Assembly (NCBI GenBank): GCA_947495425.1 | Contig: CANLYR010000016.1 | Coordinates: 1-64,000, forward strand | Source: an uncultured Aquimarina sp. | Lineage (GTDB): Bacteria > Bacteroidota > Bacteroidia > Flavobacteriales > Flavobacteriaceae | DNA: 64,000 nt | Reading direction: 5' to 3' | Shown here: in pieces, positions 9,465 to 18,420 of the stretch | How positions within the stretch are numbered: position 1 is the stretch's first letter | Layout of the letters: each line of letters opens with the position of its first letter | Notes under the pieces: model-generated | What the model was told of the DNA's origin: nothing | Database searches by the model: none | Seen by the model: only the letters and a program-made list of their open reading frames with translations | Program-made: the position numbers and the translations under genes

Positions 9465-10469
9465 ATGAATACACCCATAAGAATTGCTATTAATGGCTTT
9501 GGAAGAATTGGTCGCAATCTTTTTAGATTACTAATAAATCATAAAAGTATACAAGTAGTAGCCATTAATGATCTTGCAGATGCCAAAACACTAAGTCATC
9601 TTTTAAAATATGACAGCATACACGGTGTTTTACCTTTTGAAGTATCACATACCGCTCATCATATTGTAATCAATAATAAACCTATACCACTATCTAACCA
9701 GCTAGACCCTGAAGATTGTGACTGGAAAAAGTATGATATTGATATCGTTGTAGAGTCTACCGGAAAATTCAAAACCAAACAAGATGTAGAAAAACATTTA
9801 AAAGCTGGAGCTAAAAAGGTTATCCTTTCTGCACCCCCGCTAGAAGATACTATAAAAACTGTCGTCTTGGGTGTAAATGATCATATATTAGATGGTACAG
9901 AAACCATAATATCTAATGCATCTTGCACCACAAACAATGCCGCCCCTATGATCAAAGTTATTAATGACCTGTGTGGGATTGAACAAGCTTATATTACTAC
10001 AATACACAGTTATACAACCGATCAAAGCTTACACGATCAACCACATAGAGATTTAAGAAGAGCAAGAGCTGCAAGCCAATCTATAGTGCCCACAACTACC
10101 GGAGCAGCCAAAGCATTAACCAAAATTTTTCCTGAGTTAAGTAATGTAATTGGGGGTTGTGGTATTAGAGTTCCCGTACCTGATGGCTCTTTAACTGATA
10201 TTACATTTAATGTTAAAAAAGAGATTTCAATTGCAGAGGTAAACCAGGCTTTTAAAAAAGCTTCTGATTCCTACCTAAAAGGTATTTTGGCATATACTGA
10301 AGATCCTATAGTATCCGTTGATATCCTAGGCAATCCATGTTCTTGTATGTTTGATTCCTTGATGACATCTGTTATAGGAAAAATGGTAAAAATCATAGGG
10401 TGGTATGATAATGAAATAGGGTATAGCCACAGAATAATTGATTTAATTATTAACATTTGTAAGAAATAA
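9465..10469 (+). CDS. gap: Type I glyceraldehyde-3-phosphate dehydrogenase
   Basis: Oxidises glyceraldehyde-3-phosphate with phosphate and NAD+ in glycolysis. Seen: the nucleotide-binding NGFGRIGRNLFR at 10-21, AIND with an acidic residue at position 36 favouring NAD+, and the catalytic cysteine C154 in SNASCTTN. PTTTGAAKAL and the C-terminal WYDNEIGYSHR are also present. Length 334 is normal. The genome may hold another gap; the order lipA-gap-kinase here is not a glycolytic operon, so this could be a second isoform. Enzyme class is certain, isoform role is not. Confidence 0.94.
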   Translation: MNTPIRIAINGFGRIGRNLFRLLINHKSIQVVAINDLADAKTLSHLLKYDSIHGVLPFEVSHTAHHIVINNKPIPLSNQLDPEDCDWKKYDIDIVVESTGKFKTKQDVEKHLKAGAKKVILSAPPLEDTIKTVVLGVNDHILDGTETIISNASCTTNNAAPMIKVINDLCGIEQAYITTIHSYTTDQSLHDQPHRDLRRARAASQSIVPTTTGAAKALTKIFPELSNVIGGCGIRVPVPDGSLTDITFNVKKEISIAEVNQAFKKASDSYLKGILAYTEDPIVSVDILGNPCSCMFDSLMTSVIGKMVKIIGWYDNEIGYSHRIIDLIINICKK

Positions 10470-10497
10470 CTATCTTAGTTGAGATTTTAAGAGGAAA

Positions 10498-12723
10498 ATG
10501 CCAACCCCTATTAGACATTCTATAGCTGTACTTTTACTTATTTGTTGTTTTTTCACGTATTCCCAAGAGGAAAATAACGCTGCAAAAAACAATCAAGTAA
10601 AGAATTCTATTGCAAATTATTTAAGAAAAGCTTCTAAGTCAATAGAGCAAGCTCAACTAGAACAAGCGCTTTCAAATGTAGTTGCCGCCAAAGAACTAGC
10701 TTTGCAATACCAAGACACAAAATACAGAGCAAATACAAATATGGTTCTTGCCAAACTCTATCGAGAGCTAGGAGATTTAAAAAAAGCCGAAGAACAAATT
10801 CTTAATGCTATCAAACTTCAATCTGAGGATAATAATGAAGATGGTCTTGCCTGCTCTTATACTACTTATGGATCTATAGCAACCAAATTACAAGATTACA
10901 AAACAGCAAATCAGGTTCTGGAAAAAGCACTCGATATATCTCAAAAAAATAAAATAGAAAATCAAATAGGAGCTGTAAGATTAAATCTAGGTCTTTTAGC
11001 GCTTGAAAATAATCAAGCTAAAAAAGCTGTTGATCACTTCAATAATGGGCTACCTGCGATAGAAATCTATGAGCAATATTATTTAAAAGCCAAATTATAT
11101 ACCAGTAAGGCAAAGGCACAATTAATGCTTAATCAGGTAGAAGAAGCCTTAAAAACCAATTCTCTGGCTATGCAAATTGGCAGAGAAAAAGGATATTCTG
11201 AAATTAGATCAGCTTGCTTTGAACTTTACAGCCAGATATACGAAAAGAAAAAAGATTATCCTTCTTCTTTAGACAATCTCAAAGCCCACCAAAAAATCAA
11301 AGATTCTTTATTCAATATAAACAAAGAGGTTATTGCACATGAAGCGGGAGCCAAATTAAATCTTGATGAAAGTAATGACTTAATAGAAGAATTAACCGAA
11401 GAAAATATACAACAACAAAAATCTTTAAAATTAGGACGCCTTACCACCATACTTAGTATCGCACTCATTACAATATTATCACTATTAACACTTTCACTCT
11501 ATAAAAATAACAACCTAAGAGCAAGAGCTAATGAGTTATTGCAGAATAAAAATACAGAATTGATCTTAGCAAAAGAAAATGCAGAAAGAGCAAGCGAGGC
11601 AAAAGTTCAGTTTCTTTCTACAATAACTCACGAACTAAGAACCCCTTTGTACGCGGTAACTGGCTTAACACACTTACTTTTAGAAGAAAGCCCTACACCC
11701 AACCAAAAAGAACATCTTAATTCTCTCAAATTCTCTGGAGAATATCTATTATCCCTCATCAATAATATTTTGGACCTTAATAAACTTGAAGCCAATAAGG
11801 TAGAAGTAGAAAACACCTCTTTCAACCTCAAAAAAAGAATAAACGATGTAATCATAGCGCTAGGTAAATCTGCAAAAGACAGAAACAATAGGCTACATTA
11901 TGAATTTGATGATGCTGTACCTCAAAAACTAAAAGGAGACCCTCTAAAAGTATCACAAATCCTAATTAATCTTATTGGTAACTCAATAAAATTTACACAA
12001 AACGGAGATATATGGATGCGCGTAAAATTAATTCAGCAGATTGATAACAAAGTATTTCTTAATTTTGAAATTGAAGATAATGGAGTAGGAATTTCTGAAA
12101 AAAAACAGCAAAGTATATTTGAAAACTTTACCCAAGGCTCTGTTCAAATCAATAGAAAATTTGGAGGTACCGGTTTAGGACTCTCGATTGTAAAAAATCT
12201 CTTGTCATTACTAGATAGCAAAATTCAGTTAGAGAGTGAACTTGGCAAAGGGTCTAAATTTCTTTTTAATTTAAAATTTGAAATCTTCGAGGATAAAGGC
12301 TCTAATTACGAGGAAGAAGCAAAGAAAATTGATTACAGTATTATGATTGATAAGCACATATTAGTTGTTGAAGACAATAAGATTAATCAATTAATCACAA
12401 GAAAAATATTAGAAAAAAATAAAATGAAATGTGATGTTGCAGATAATGGAGATATTGCCGTAAATAAAGCTCGAGAAAACTCTTTTGATTTAATTCTTAT
12501 GGATATTCACATGCCAGGAATCAGCGGTATAGAAGCTACTAAGCAAATTAGAGAATTTGATAAAGAAATACCTATCATTGCGCTTACCGCAGTGACTCTA
12601 GATGACAACTTAGACGAGTTTTATGATAACGGTTTTAATGATATTATTCCAAAGCCCTATAAGACCGAAGAGTTTTTTACAAAACTCCATAAGGCATTGG
12701 TAAAAAAACAAACCACTACCTAA
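10498..12723 (+). CDS. TPR-containing hybrid sensor histidine kinase
   Basis: A 741-residue membrane sensor. Order: signal peptide (about 1-23), periplasmic helical TPR repeats (about 35-290), one membrane segment (about 315-338, LTTILSIALITILSLLTLSL), HisKA with phospho-accepting H378 in STITHELRTPL, HATPase with NLIGNSIKFT, DNGVGIS and GGTGLGLSI, and a receiver with LVVEDNKINQ and phospho-acceptor D669 in LMDIHMPG. All catalytic residues are present. No HTH output or cognate regulator lies nearby, so it probably signals through its receiver or a phosphotransfer partner elsewhere. It lies 28 bases after gap. The ligand is unknown. Confidence 0.93.
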   Translation: MPTPIRHSIAVLLLICCFFTYSQEENNAAKNNQVKNSIANYLRKASKSIEQAQLEQALSNVVAAKELALQYQDTKYRANTNMVLAKLYRELGDLKKAEEQILNAIKLQSEDNNEDGLACSYTTYGSIATKLQDYKTANQVLEKALDISQKNKIENQIGAVRLNLGLLALENNQAKKAVDHFNNGLPAIEIYEQYYLKAKLYTSKAKAQLMLNQVEEALKTNSLAMQIGREKGYSEIRSACFELYSQIYEKKKDYPSSLDNLKAHQKIKDSLFNINKEVIAHEAGAKLNLDESNDLIEELTEENIQQQKSLKLGRLTTILSIALITILSLLTLSLYKNNNLRARANELLQNKNTELILAKENAERASEAKVQFLSTITHELRTPLYAVTGLTHLLLEESPTPNQKEHLNSLKFSGEYLLSLINNILDLNKLEANKVEVENTSFNLKKRINDVIIALGKSAKDRNNRLHYEFDDAVPQKLKGDPLKVSQILINLIGNSIKFTQNGDIWMRVKLIQQIDNKVFLNFEIEDNGVGISEKKQQSIFENFTQGSVQINRKFGGTGLGLSIVKNLLSLLDSKIQLESELGKGSKFLFNLKFEIFEDKGSNYEEEAKKIDYSIMIDKHILVVEDNKINQLITRKILEKNKMKCDVADNGDIAVNKARENSFDLILMDIHMPGISGIEATKQIREFDKEIPIIALTAVTLDDNLDEFYDNGFNDIIPKPYKTEEFFTKLHKALVKKQTTT

Positions 12724-12807
12724 TTCATAAATTGTAGGCTACATTGATTAGGCTAGAATTTGCGAGTTCATCTGAGTACGTCACACCATCTAAAAAGAAG
12801 AATCTAA

Positions 12808-13824
12808 TTACAGCTTATCTTTATTCACATAATTAAGTACTTGACTATCAAAATAATCACTATCGGTAATAAATTTCATCTCCATCGGTTGATACCATAA
12901 ACTTTTTTCAGAAAGATCAGAAATCAATCTCACATAATCCTTTTCTGTAGTAACTATCACCTCATAATTGCTCAACTCATTTAATTCTTTATTGGTAAAA
13001 TTATGATGATCAGGAAAACGAATATGATTATATTTCAATCCTAATGAAGTATAATATTCTAGCAATGGCATTGGATTAGCAATACCAGTCACCAACGTAA
13101 ACGTTTTGTCCCGTAATGAACTAATCGATTGCATTCCAGAAGCCCCAATAATATCATCCCCGTAATCGATCGTTGCAAAAAACAAGGATTGTTGATCCAT
13201 TATATTAAGCTTTTTTTTAATCTTTTTCATTTCCTTAGAAGAAATAGTGCTAGGGCATTTGGTAACAATAACAATATCCGCTCGATTAGCTCCTTTTCTT
13301 GGCTCTCTCAAATTCCCTGCCGGCAATACAATGTCATCACAATAAAGATCATAATATGCCGTAAGCAAGATATAAAACCCTGCTTTTACTCTTCTATGTT
13401 GGTATGCATCATCTAGAATAATAACTTCGGGATGTGGGTGTAGCGATCTTAAATTAGCAATTCCATTTCGTCTATCACCATCAACCCCAACAATAATATC
13501 TGAAAATTTAGTTTTGAACTGAAGCGGCTCGTCGCCTACTTCTTTTACTGTCGAAGAAGATGATACCAATTGAAAACCTTTAGTTTCCCTCTTATATCCT
13601 CTACTTAGCGTTGCTAATCGAACTTTGTCTTTTAGTAATCTAATTAAATATTCAACCATTGGAGATTTACCAGTTCCTCCTACGCTTAGGTTGCCCACCG
13701 CAATAACAGGAAAATCATAAATTACTGATTTTTTGATTCCCAGATCATACATTTTATTACGCAACCAAGTCACAATAAAATAAACAGCACCAATAGGAAA
13801 AAGTATCTTTCGCAATACATTCAT
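12808..13824 (-). CDS. lpxK: Tetraacyldisaccharide 4'-kinase
   Basis: Phosphorylates the 4' position of the lipid A disaccharide precursor at the inner membrane, a late step of lipid A synthesis. Seen: the P-loop GNLSVGGTGKSP at about residues 44-55, an N-terminal hydrophobic anchor (ILFPIGAVYFIVTWL), the LSRGYKRET and VGDEPLQF motifs, and ILDDAYQHRRV. The ATG at 13824 gives 338 residues, the normal length. Translation could be extended 22 residues upstream, but that part has no family similarity. It diverges from the Nif3-like gene. Confidence 0.94.
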   Translation of the reverse strand: MNVLRKILFPIGAVYFIVTWLRNKMYDLGIKKSVIYDFPVIAVGNLSVGGTGKSPMVEYLIRLLKDKVRLATLSRGYKRETKGFQLVSSSSTVKEVGDEPLQFKTKFSDIIVGVDGDRRNGIANLRSLHPHPEVIILDDAYQHRRVKAGFYILLTAYYDLYCDDIVLPAGNLREPRKGANRADIVIVTKCPSTISSKEMKKIKKKLNIMDQQSLFFATIDYGDDIIGASGMQSISSLRDKTFTLVTGIANPMPLLEYYTSLGLKYNHIRFPDHHNFTNKELNELSNYEVIVTTEKDYVRLISDLSEKSLWYQPMEMKFITDSDYFDSQVLNYVNKDKL

Positions 13825-13931
13825 GCATTTTAATTTTTGCAAATATTTTTCAATAACAAAAGTATAAAACGAAACTTTGATTATTGACAAAAGTTTTTTT
13901 ACATTAAATTTATATTCAAAAACACATCAAA

Positions 13932-15026
13932 ATGCAAATAAAAGAGGTAATACAACACCTTGAAGCCTTCGCTCCTACCACATACGCTGAAGATTTTGAC
14001 AATGTTGGACTATTAGTCGGAAATCAAAACACCACAGTAACAGGTGTTCTTGTTACCCTAGATACACTAGAAAGTATAGTTGATGAAGCTATTAAAAATA
14101 ATTGTAATCTAATTATTAGTTTTCACCCGATTGTATTTAAAGGAATCAAAAAATTTAATGGCAACACTTATGTTGAGCGTGTTGTTATGAAAGCCATCAA
14201 AAATGATATTGCCATCTTTGCGATTCACACTGCCTTAGACAATGCATACAATGGAGTCAACGATATGATGTCAGAACAGTTAGGGCTAATTAATCGTAAA
14301 ATTCTTATTCCGCAAAGCGGAACTATAAAAAAACTAGTTACGTATGTTCCAACTACAGAAGCAGAAAATATACGCACAAAACTTTTTGAAGCCGGAGCAG
14401 GAAGCATTGGTAATTATGATAATTGTAGTTTTTCTTCAGAAGGAACAGGGACTTTTAGAGCAACAGAACACGCAAACCCTTCAATTGGAACTGTAGGGAG
14501 AATGCATCAAGAAAAAGAAACCCAAATTCAGATCACCTACCCAAAGCACAATGAGGATAAGATACTAAAAACACTTTTTGATACTCATTCTTATGAAGAA
14601 GTTGCTTACGAAATTACTACCCTCGAAAATAAGAATCAACATATAGGAATGGGAATGATAGGAGAACTGCCCAAAGCCATGGAAGAAACAGAATTTCTGA
14701 ATCATATCAAAAAAGTGTTTAAAACCGGATGCATTAGACACTCTAACTTACTAAGAAAACCTATCAAAAAAGTAGCAGTTTTGGGAGGTAGTGGCAGTTT
14801 TGCAATAAAAAATGCAAAGCAAGCAGGGGCAGACATATTTATCACTGCAGATTTAAAATATCATCAGTTTTATGAAGCTGAAGAAAAGATCATCTTGGCA
14901 GATATTGGACATTATGAAAGTGAACAGTTCACAAAAAACTTAATTGTTAGTTATCTTAGAAAAAAAATCAGTAATTTTGCAATCATTTTATCGGATAAAA
15001 ATACCAATCCCATACAATACATTTAA
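13932..15026 (+). CDS. Nif3-like dinuclear metal centre protein (YbgI/YqfO family)
   Basis: A 364-residue member of the NIF3 family often annotated 'GTP cyclohydrolase I type 2', although that activity is not established in general. Seen: metal-binding histidines in ISFHPIVFKG and FAIHTALDN, and the C-terminal ADLKYHQFYEAEEKIILADIGHYESE. The central about 100-residue insertion (about 125-225) is the YqfO-type regulatory domain, typical of the long form. Four bases separate its stop from the next gene, a coiled-coil DUF164-type protein. Nif3 and DUF164 proteins are neighbours in many bacteria, which supports a functional link. Confidence 0.9.
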   Translation: MQIKEVIQHLEAFAPTTYAEDFDNVGLLVGNQNTTVTGVLVTLDTLESIVDEAIKNNCNLIISFHPIVFKGIKKFNGNTYVERVVMKAIKNDIAIFAIHTALDNAYNGVNDMMSEQLGLINRKILIPQSGTIKKLVTYVPTTEAENIRTKLFEAGAGSIGNYDNCSFSSEGTGTFRATEHANPSIGTVGRMHQEKETQIQITYPKHNEDKILKTLFDTHSYEEVAYEITTLENKNQHIGMGMIGELPKAMEETEFLNHIKKVFKTGCIRHSNLLRKPIKKVAVLGGSGSFAIKNAKQAGADIFITADLKYHQFYEAEEKIILADIGHYESEQFTKNLIVSYLRKKISNFAIILSDKNTNPIQYI

Positions 15027-15030
15027 AAAT

Positions 15031-15807
15031 ATGGCAAAGAAAGAAGTTACTGTTGAGCAAAAATTAAGAGCATTATATGATTTGCAATTAATTGACTCTA
15101 GAGTTGATGAGATCAGAAACGTACGTGGAGAACTACCTTTAGAAGTTGAAGATCTTGAAGATGAAGTAGCCGGATTAAATAAAAGATTAGATAAACTAAA
15201 CACTGACCTTGAAAGTATTGATGAGGACATCAAAACAAAGAAAAATCTAATCGAAGAAGCTAAAGTACTAATCAAGAAATACGGAGAGCAACAAAAAAAT
15301 GTACGCAACAATCGTGAGTACAATTCTCTTAGTAAAGAAATTGAATTTCAGGAATTAGAAATCCAGCTAGCTGAAAAGCATATCAAAGAACACAAGGCAC
15401 AGATTATTCAAAAAAATGAAATAATCAGTCAGACAAAAGAAAAAGTTTCTGAACGCAACGAACATCTTTCTCACAAAAAAGGCGAGCTTGACGCAATATT
15501 AGCAGAAACAGAAAAAGAAGAAAAAGCATTAATAGCTAAATCTGAAGATTACCAAAAAGAAATCGAAGATAGATTAGTTGCTGCCTACAAGCGAATCAGA
15601 AACAATGTAAAAAACGGATTAGCTGTTGTACCTATCGAACGTGGAGCTTCTGGGGGATCTTTCTTTACGATTCCGCCACAAGTACAAATGGAAATCGCTT
15701 CTCGTAAAAAAATCATTACCGATGAGCATAGTGGTAGAATACTAGTAGACCAAGAGCTTGCCAAAGAGCAAAAAGAGAAAATGAATACTCTTTTTTCTAA
15801 ATTATAA
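15031..15807 (+). CDS. Coiled-coil protein of the zinc-ribbon DUF164 family, ribbon cysteines lost
   Basis: A 258-residue cytoplasmic protein that is almost entirely long coiled coil (about residues 25-185, repeating Glu, Lys and Leu) with a small C-terminal domain. In the wider family that domain is a C4 zinc ribbon. Here it reads ERGASGGSFFTIPPQVQ and SGRILVDQEL, and the whole protein has no cysteine, so it cannot bind zinc that way. The ATG at 15031 is preferred because it begins 4 bases after the Nif3 stop; longer readings overlap that gene. The function of the family is not established. Confidence 0.88.
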   Translation: MAKKEVTVEQKLRALYDLQLIDSRVDEIRNVRGELPLEVEDLEDEVAGLNKRLDKLNTDLESIDEDIKTKKNLIEEAKVLIKKYGEQQKNVRNNREYNSLSKEIEFQELEIQLAEKHIKEHKAQIIQKNEIISQTKEKVSERNEHLSHKKGELDAILAETEKEEKALIAKSEDYQKEIEDRLVAAYKRIRNNVKNGLAVVPIERGASGGSFFTIPPQVQMEIASRKKIITDEHSGRILVDQELAKEQKEKMNTLFSKL

Positions 15808-15831
15808 CAAAAAGTTCTCAAGATAATGTAT

Positions 15832-15860
15832 AATAGCCTCAGTTTTTCTGGGGCTATTTT
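15832..15860 (+). terminator. Terminator after the coiled-coil gene
   Basis: AATAGCCTCAG (15832-15842) pairs with CTGGGGCTATT (15848-15858) over a TTTTT loop, with one G-T pair, and is followed by T residues. Confidence 0.7.
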
Positions 15861-15881
15861 GATATAAAGAATCATTAACAC

Positions 15882-17117
15882 ATGAATCATCTCCTAATCA
15901 TAGGTTTTGTTTGGCCAGAACCAAACTCTACAGCTGCAGGAAGTAGAATGATGCAACTCATTACACTGTTTTTATCTCAAAACTGGAAGATTACCTTTGC
16001 CAGTCCTGCTGCAGATACAGCACACATGGTCAACCTTGAAGAACACAACGTTACAAAAGTAAGTATAGCGATCAACAATACTAGTTTTGATCACTTTATC
16101 AAACAATTACAGCCAAGCATAGTACTATTTGATAGGTTTATCACAGAAGAGCAGTTTGGATGGAGAATTAGCAAACACTGCCCAGGAGCATTAAAGATCC
16201 TCAACACCGAAGACCTGCACAGTCTAAGAAAGACACGACAAGAATTGTTTAAGCGTAAAAAAGCTTTTGAGATCAAAGAATTGCTTAAACAAGATGTAAC
16301 CAAAAGAGAAATCGCAAGTATCTATCGGTGTGATCTTTCGTTAATTATTTCTGATTTCGAAATGAAATTACTAACAGAATCTCTAGGAGTTAAAGAAAAT
16401 CTACTATTTTATTTACCATTTTTACTAGCTCCAATCACTTCAGAAACAAAAAAAGATTGGCCAAATTATGAAAAAAGAAATCACTTTATCACTATCGGGA
16501 ACTTTCGCCATGAACCAAACTGGAATAGTGTATTATACCTCAAAGACACCATCTGGCCTTTAATCAAAAAAGAGCTTCCAGAAATAGAATTACATGTTTA
16601 TGGAGCCTATCCATCAGATAAGGTAACACAACTTCATAATCCCAAAGAAGGTTTTCTCATTAAAGGCTGGGCAGATGATGCACAAGACGTAGTAAGTCAA
16701 GCTCGTGTATCTCTAGCCCCATTACAATTTGGTGCAGGAATCAAAGGAAAACTCGCAGAATCGATGTTATGTGGCACCCCAAATGTTACAACCTCTATTG
16801 GAACCGAAGGAATGCTCTATGAAGATTCAGACTGGAATGGTTTTGTAGCCGATAACCCTTCGCCATTTGCAAAGGCAGCTGTGCGATTATATTCTGATAA
16901 AAATATTTGGCAACAAGCACAACAAAATGGTATAGAGATTATCAATACACGGTTTCAAGAAAAAAAGTTTATGCTGGATTTTATAACTAAAATCGACACG
17001 ATTAGAAACAACCTAGAAGAACATCGGATCAATAATTTTATAGGGAATATGCTGCAATATCACACTGTAAGAAGCACAGAGTATATGTCTCGCTGGATTG
17101 AAGAAAAAAATAAATAA
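15882..17117 (+). CDS. Group 1 (GT4-like) glycosyltransferase
   Basis: A 411-residue GT-B fold glycosyltransferase with no membrane segment. The N-terminal half begins HLLIIGFVWPEPNSTAAGSR, a donor-independent Rossmann start with the glycine loop. The C-terminal half has the nucleotide-sugar domain: ELHVYGAYPS, FLIKGWADDA, and SLAPLQFGAGIKGKLAESML with the conserved glutamate. A later TSIGTEGM segment also fits family 4. It stands alone between a terminator and a convergent gene, so sugar donor and acceptor cannot be read from context. A surface polysaccharide or glycoprotein role is possible. Confidence 0.85.
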   Translation: MNHLLIIGFVWPEPNSTAAGSRMMQLITLFLSQNWKITFASPAADTAHMVNLEEHNVTKVSIAINNTSFDHFIKQLQPSIVLFDRFITEEQFGWRISKHCPGALKILNTEDLHSLRKTRQELFKRKKAFEIKELLKQDVTKREIASIYRCDLSLIISDFEMKLLTESLGVKENLLFYLPFLLAPITSETKKDWPNYEKRNHFITIGNFRHEPNWNSVLYLKDTIWPLIKKELPEIELHVYGAYPSDKVTQLHNPKEGFLIKGWADDAQDVVSQARVSLAPLQFGAGIKGKLAESMLCGTPNVTTSIGTEGMLYEDSDWNGFVADNPSPFAKAAVRLYSDKNIWQQAQQNGIEIINTRFQEKKFMLDFITKIDTIRNNLEEHRINNFIGNMLQYHTVRSTEYMSRWIEEKNK

Positions 17118-17198
17118 GAAAAAATATTACCAAAGCCTAAATATCAATATCCTCAAAGAAAGCTGGGTTTTTAGTTTTAATAGCGGTTCAATATAACT

Positions 17199-17711
17199 CT
17201 AGCCCCTTCTTTTTTTATTCTTTTCTTCATAATATTTTTTATCTGCTATATATAATATCTTTGTAACTTCAGCAAAGACTTTTGAATCCTTATTCTGGAT
17301 ATTAATTTTTTTAGTGAGGTCTACCTCCTTATTTTGAGCAACGAGAGTTTTTATCTCTTCTATTTCTCTTTTTTTAAACTCAAATAAGGCGTACACTTTT
17401 TCCCTTACCGGAATTTTATAGCGAATTGTAGCCTCTTTATCCCAAACCACATAATTATGCCCTAATATCTGAATTAATTGAATCATCATAATGGGATCTG
17501 TTGCCGAGAATAAACTTCCGCCAAATATTGATCCAGAATAATTTCTATTCTTATAATTAATAGGAATCTCAATCTCTACAGAATGTAAATCATCTGAAAC
17601 CTTTACAACCTTCCCAACCGACCTTCTATACATTGGCGACACATTAAATGCCAATTTAAAAAACCATGGTTTTTTGAAATAGGGTTTGATAAAATTTACC
17701 AGTTTTTGCAT
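17199..17711 (-). CDS. DUF4442 hotdog-fold protein
   Basis: A 170-residue protein matching the DUF4442 (YiiD C-terminal-like, thioesterase superfamily) pattern: an N-terminal helix, LAFNVSPMYRRSVGKVVKVSDD, then NYSGSIFGGSLFSATDPIMMIQLI as the hotdog helix, and strands ending in VYALFEFKKREIEEIK. The classic acidic catalytic residue of thioesterases is replaced by the GGSLFSATDP segment, as in the family. An acyl-thioester substrate is inferred from the fold only. Monocistronic. Confidence 0.8.
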   Translation of the reverse strand: MQKLVNFIKPYFKKPWFFKLAFNVSPMYRRSVGKVVKVSDDLHSVEIEIPINYKNRNYSGSIFGGSLFSATDPIMMIQLIQILGHNYVVWDKEATIRYKIPVREKVYALFEFKKREIEEIKTLVAQNKEVDLTKKINIQNKDSKVFAEVTKILYIADKKYYEEKNKKRRG

Positions 17712-17790
17712 AGCCAGATTTTATCAATAAAATTAACATACATTTCTTACTTAGTATTACTTTAGGACAGTATCTTATTAAACTACAAAC

Positions 17791-17823
17791 AAAAAAAGCT
17801 CTTCCACAAAAGTAGAAAAGCTT
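17791..17823 (-). terminator. Terminator of rpsT
   Basis: Read on the minus strand, AAGCTTTTCTAC and GTGGAAGAGCTT form a 12-bp stem with two G-T pairs over a 4-base loop, followed directly by a run of T. Confidence 0.75.
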
Positions 17824-17848
17824 AATCGTATCGTAAAATCGTATGCTA

Positions 17849-18097
17849 CTATAATGCAGCTACGTACTTTGCTAATTGAGACTTGAGATTAGCAGCTTTA
17901 TTCTTATGAATAACATTGTTTTTTGCTAATTTATCAAGCATAGAAACAACAGTAGGAAACAAAGTTTCTGCTTCCTTTTTATCAGCCTCACGTAATTTTT
18001 TGATAGCATTACGTGTTGTTTTATGCTGATATCTGTTTCTAAGACGTTTTGTCTCACTACTTCTAATTCTTTTTAATGCTGACCTATGATTTGCCAT
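17849..18097 (-). CDS. rpsT: 30S ribosomal protein S20
   Basis: An 82-residue Lys/Arg-rich helical ribosomal protein that binds 16S rRNA early in 30S assembly. It begins [23 protein letters not shown], with the classic S20 N-terminus, and ends [22 protein letters not shown], the conserved NKAA segment. It lies just downstream of two tRNA-Glu genes in the same direction and has its own terminator hairpin. Confidence 0.97.
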   Translation of the reverse strand: MANHRSALKRIRSSETKRLRNRYQHKTTRNAIKKLREADKKEAETLFPTVVSMLDKLAKNNVIHKNKAANLKSQLAKYVAAL

Positions 18098-18132
18098 CTC
18101 TCTCTTCTGTTAAATTTCTTACTATAAATTTG

Positions 18133-18204
18133 TAGCCCGTAGGGGAATCGAACCCCTCTTACCAGGATGAAAACCTGGCGTCCTAGCCGATAGACGAACG
18201 GGCC
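18133..18204 (-). tRNA. tRNA-Glu (UUC)
   Basis: A 72-base cloverleaf on the minus strand. The acceptor stem is GGCCCGT/ACGGGCT, the anticodon stem CCAGG/CCTGG closes the loop TTTTCAT (anticodon TTC), and the T arm is GAGGGGTTCGATTCCCCTA. CCA is not encoded. It is identical to the copy at 18271-18342. Confidence 0.96.
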
Positions 18205-18270
18205 ATTTTTCTTTTAAAGATTGTAAATTTATAGCTTTCGTTATAAACTTGCAATACATTTTACTATTTG

Positions 18271-18342
18271 TAGCCCGTAGGGGAATCGAACCCCTCTTAC
18301 CAGGATGAAAACCTGGCGTCCTAGCCGATAGACGAACGGGCC
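18271..18342 (-). tRNA. tRNA-Glu (UUC), second identical copy
   Basis: Same 72-base cloverleaf with anticodon TTC, 66 bases upstream of the first copy in the direction of transcription. The spacer is AT-rich and differs from the flanks, so this is a tandem gene duplication rather than a repeat of a larger block. Confidence 0.96.
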
Positions 18343-18420
18343 ATCTATTTGCCTAATTGCGGATGCAAAAATACAACTATTTTTTAATGGCGCAAGTGTT
18401 ATTTTATTTTTTTCACAAAC

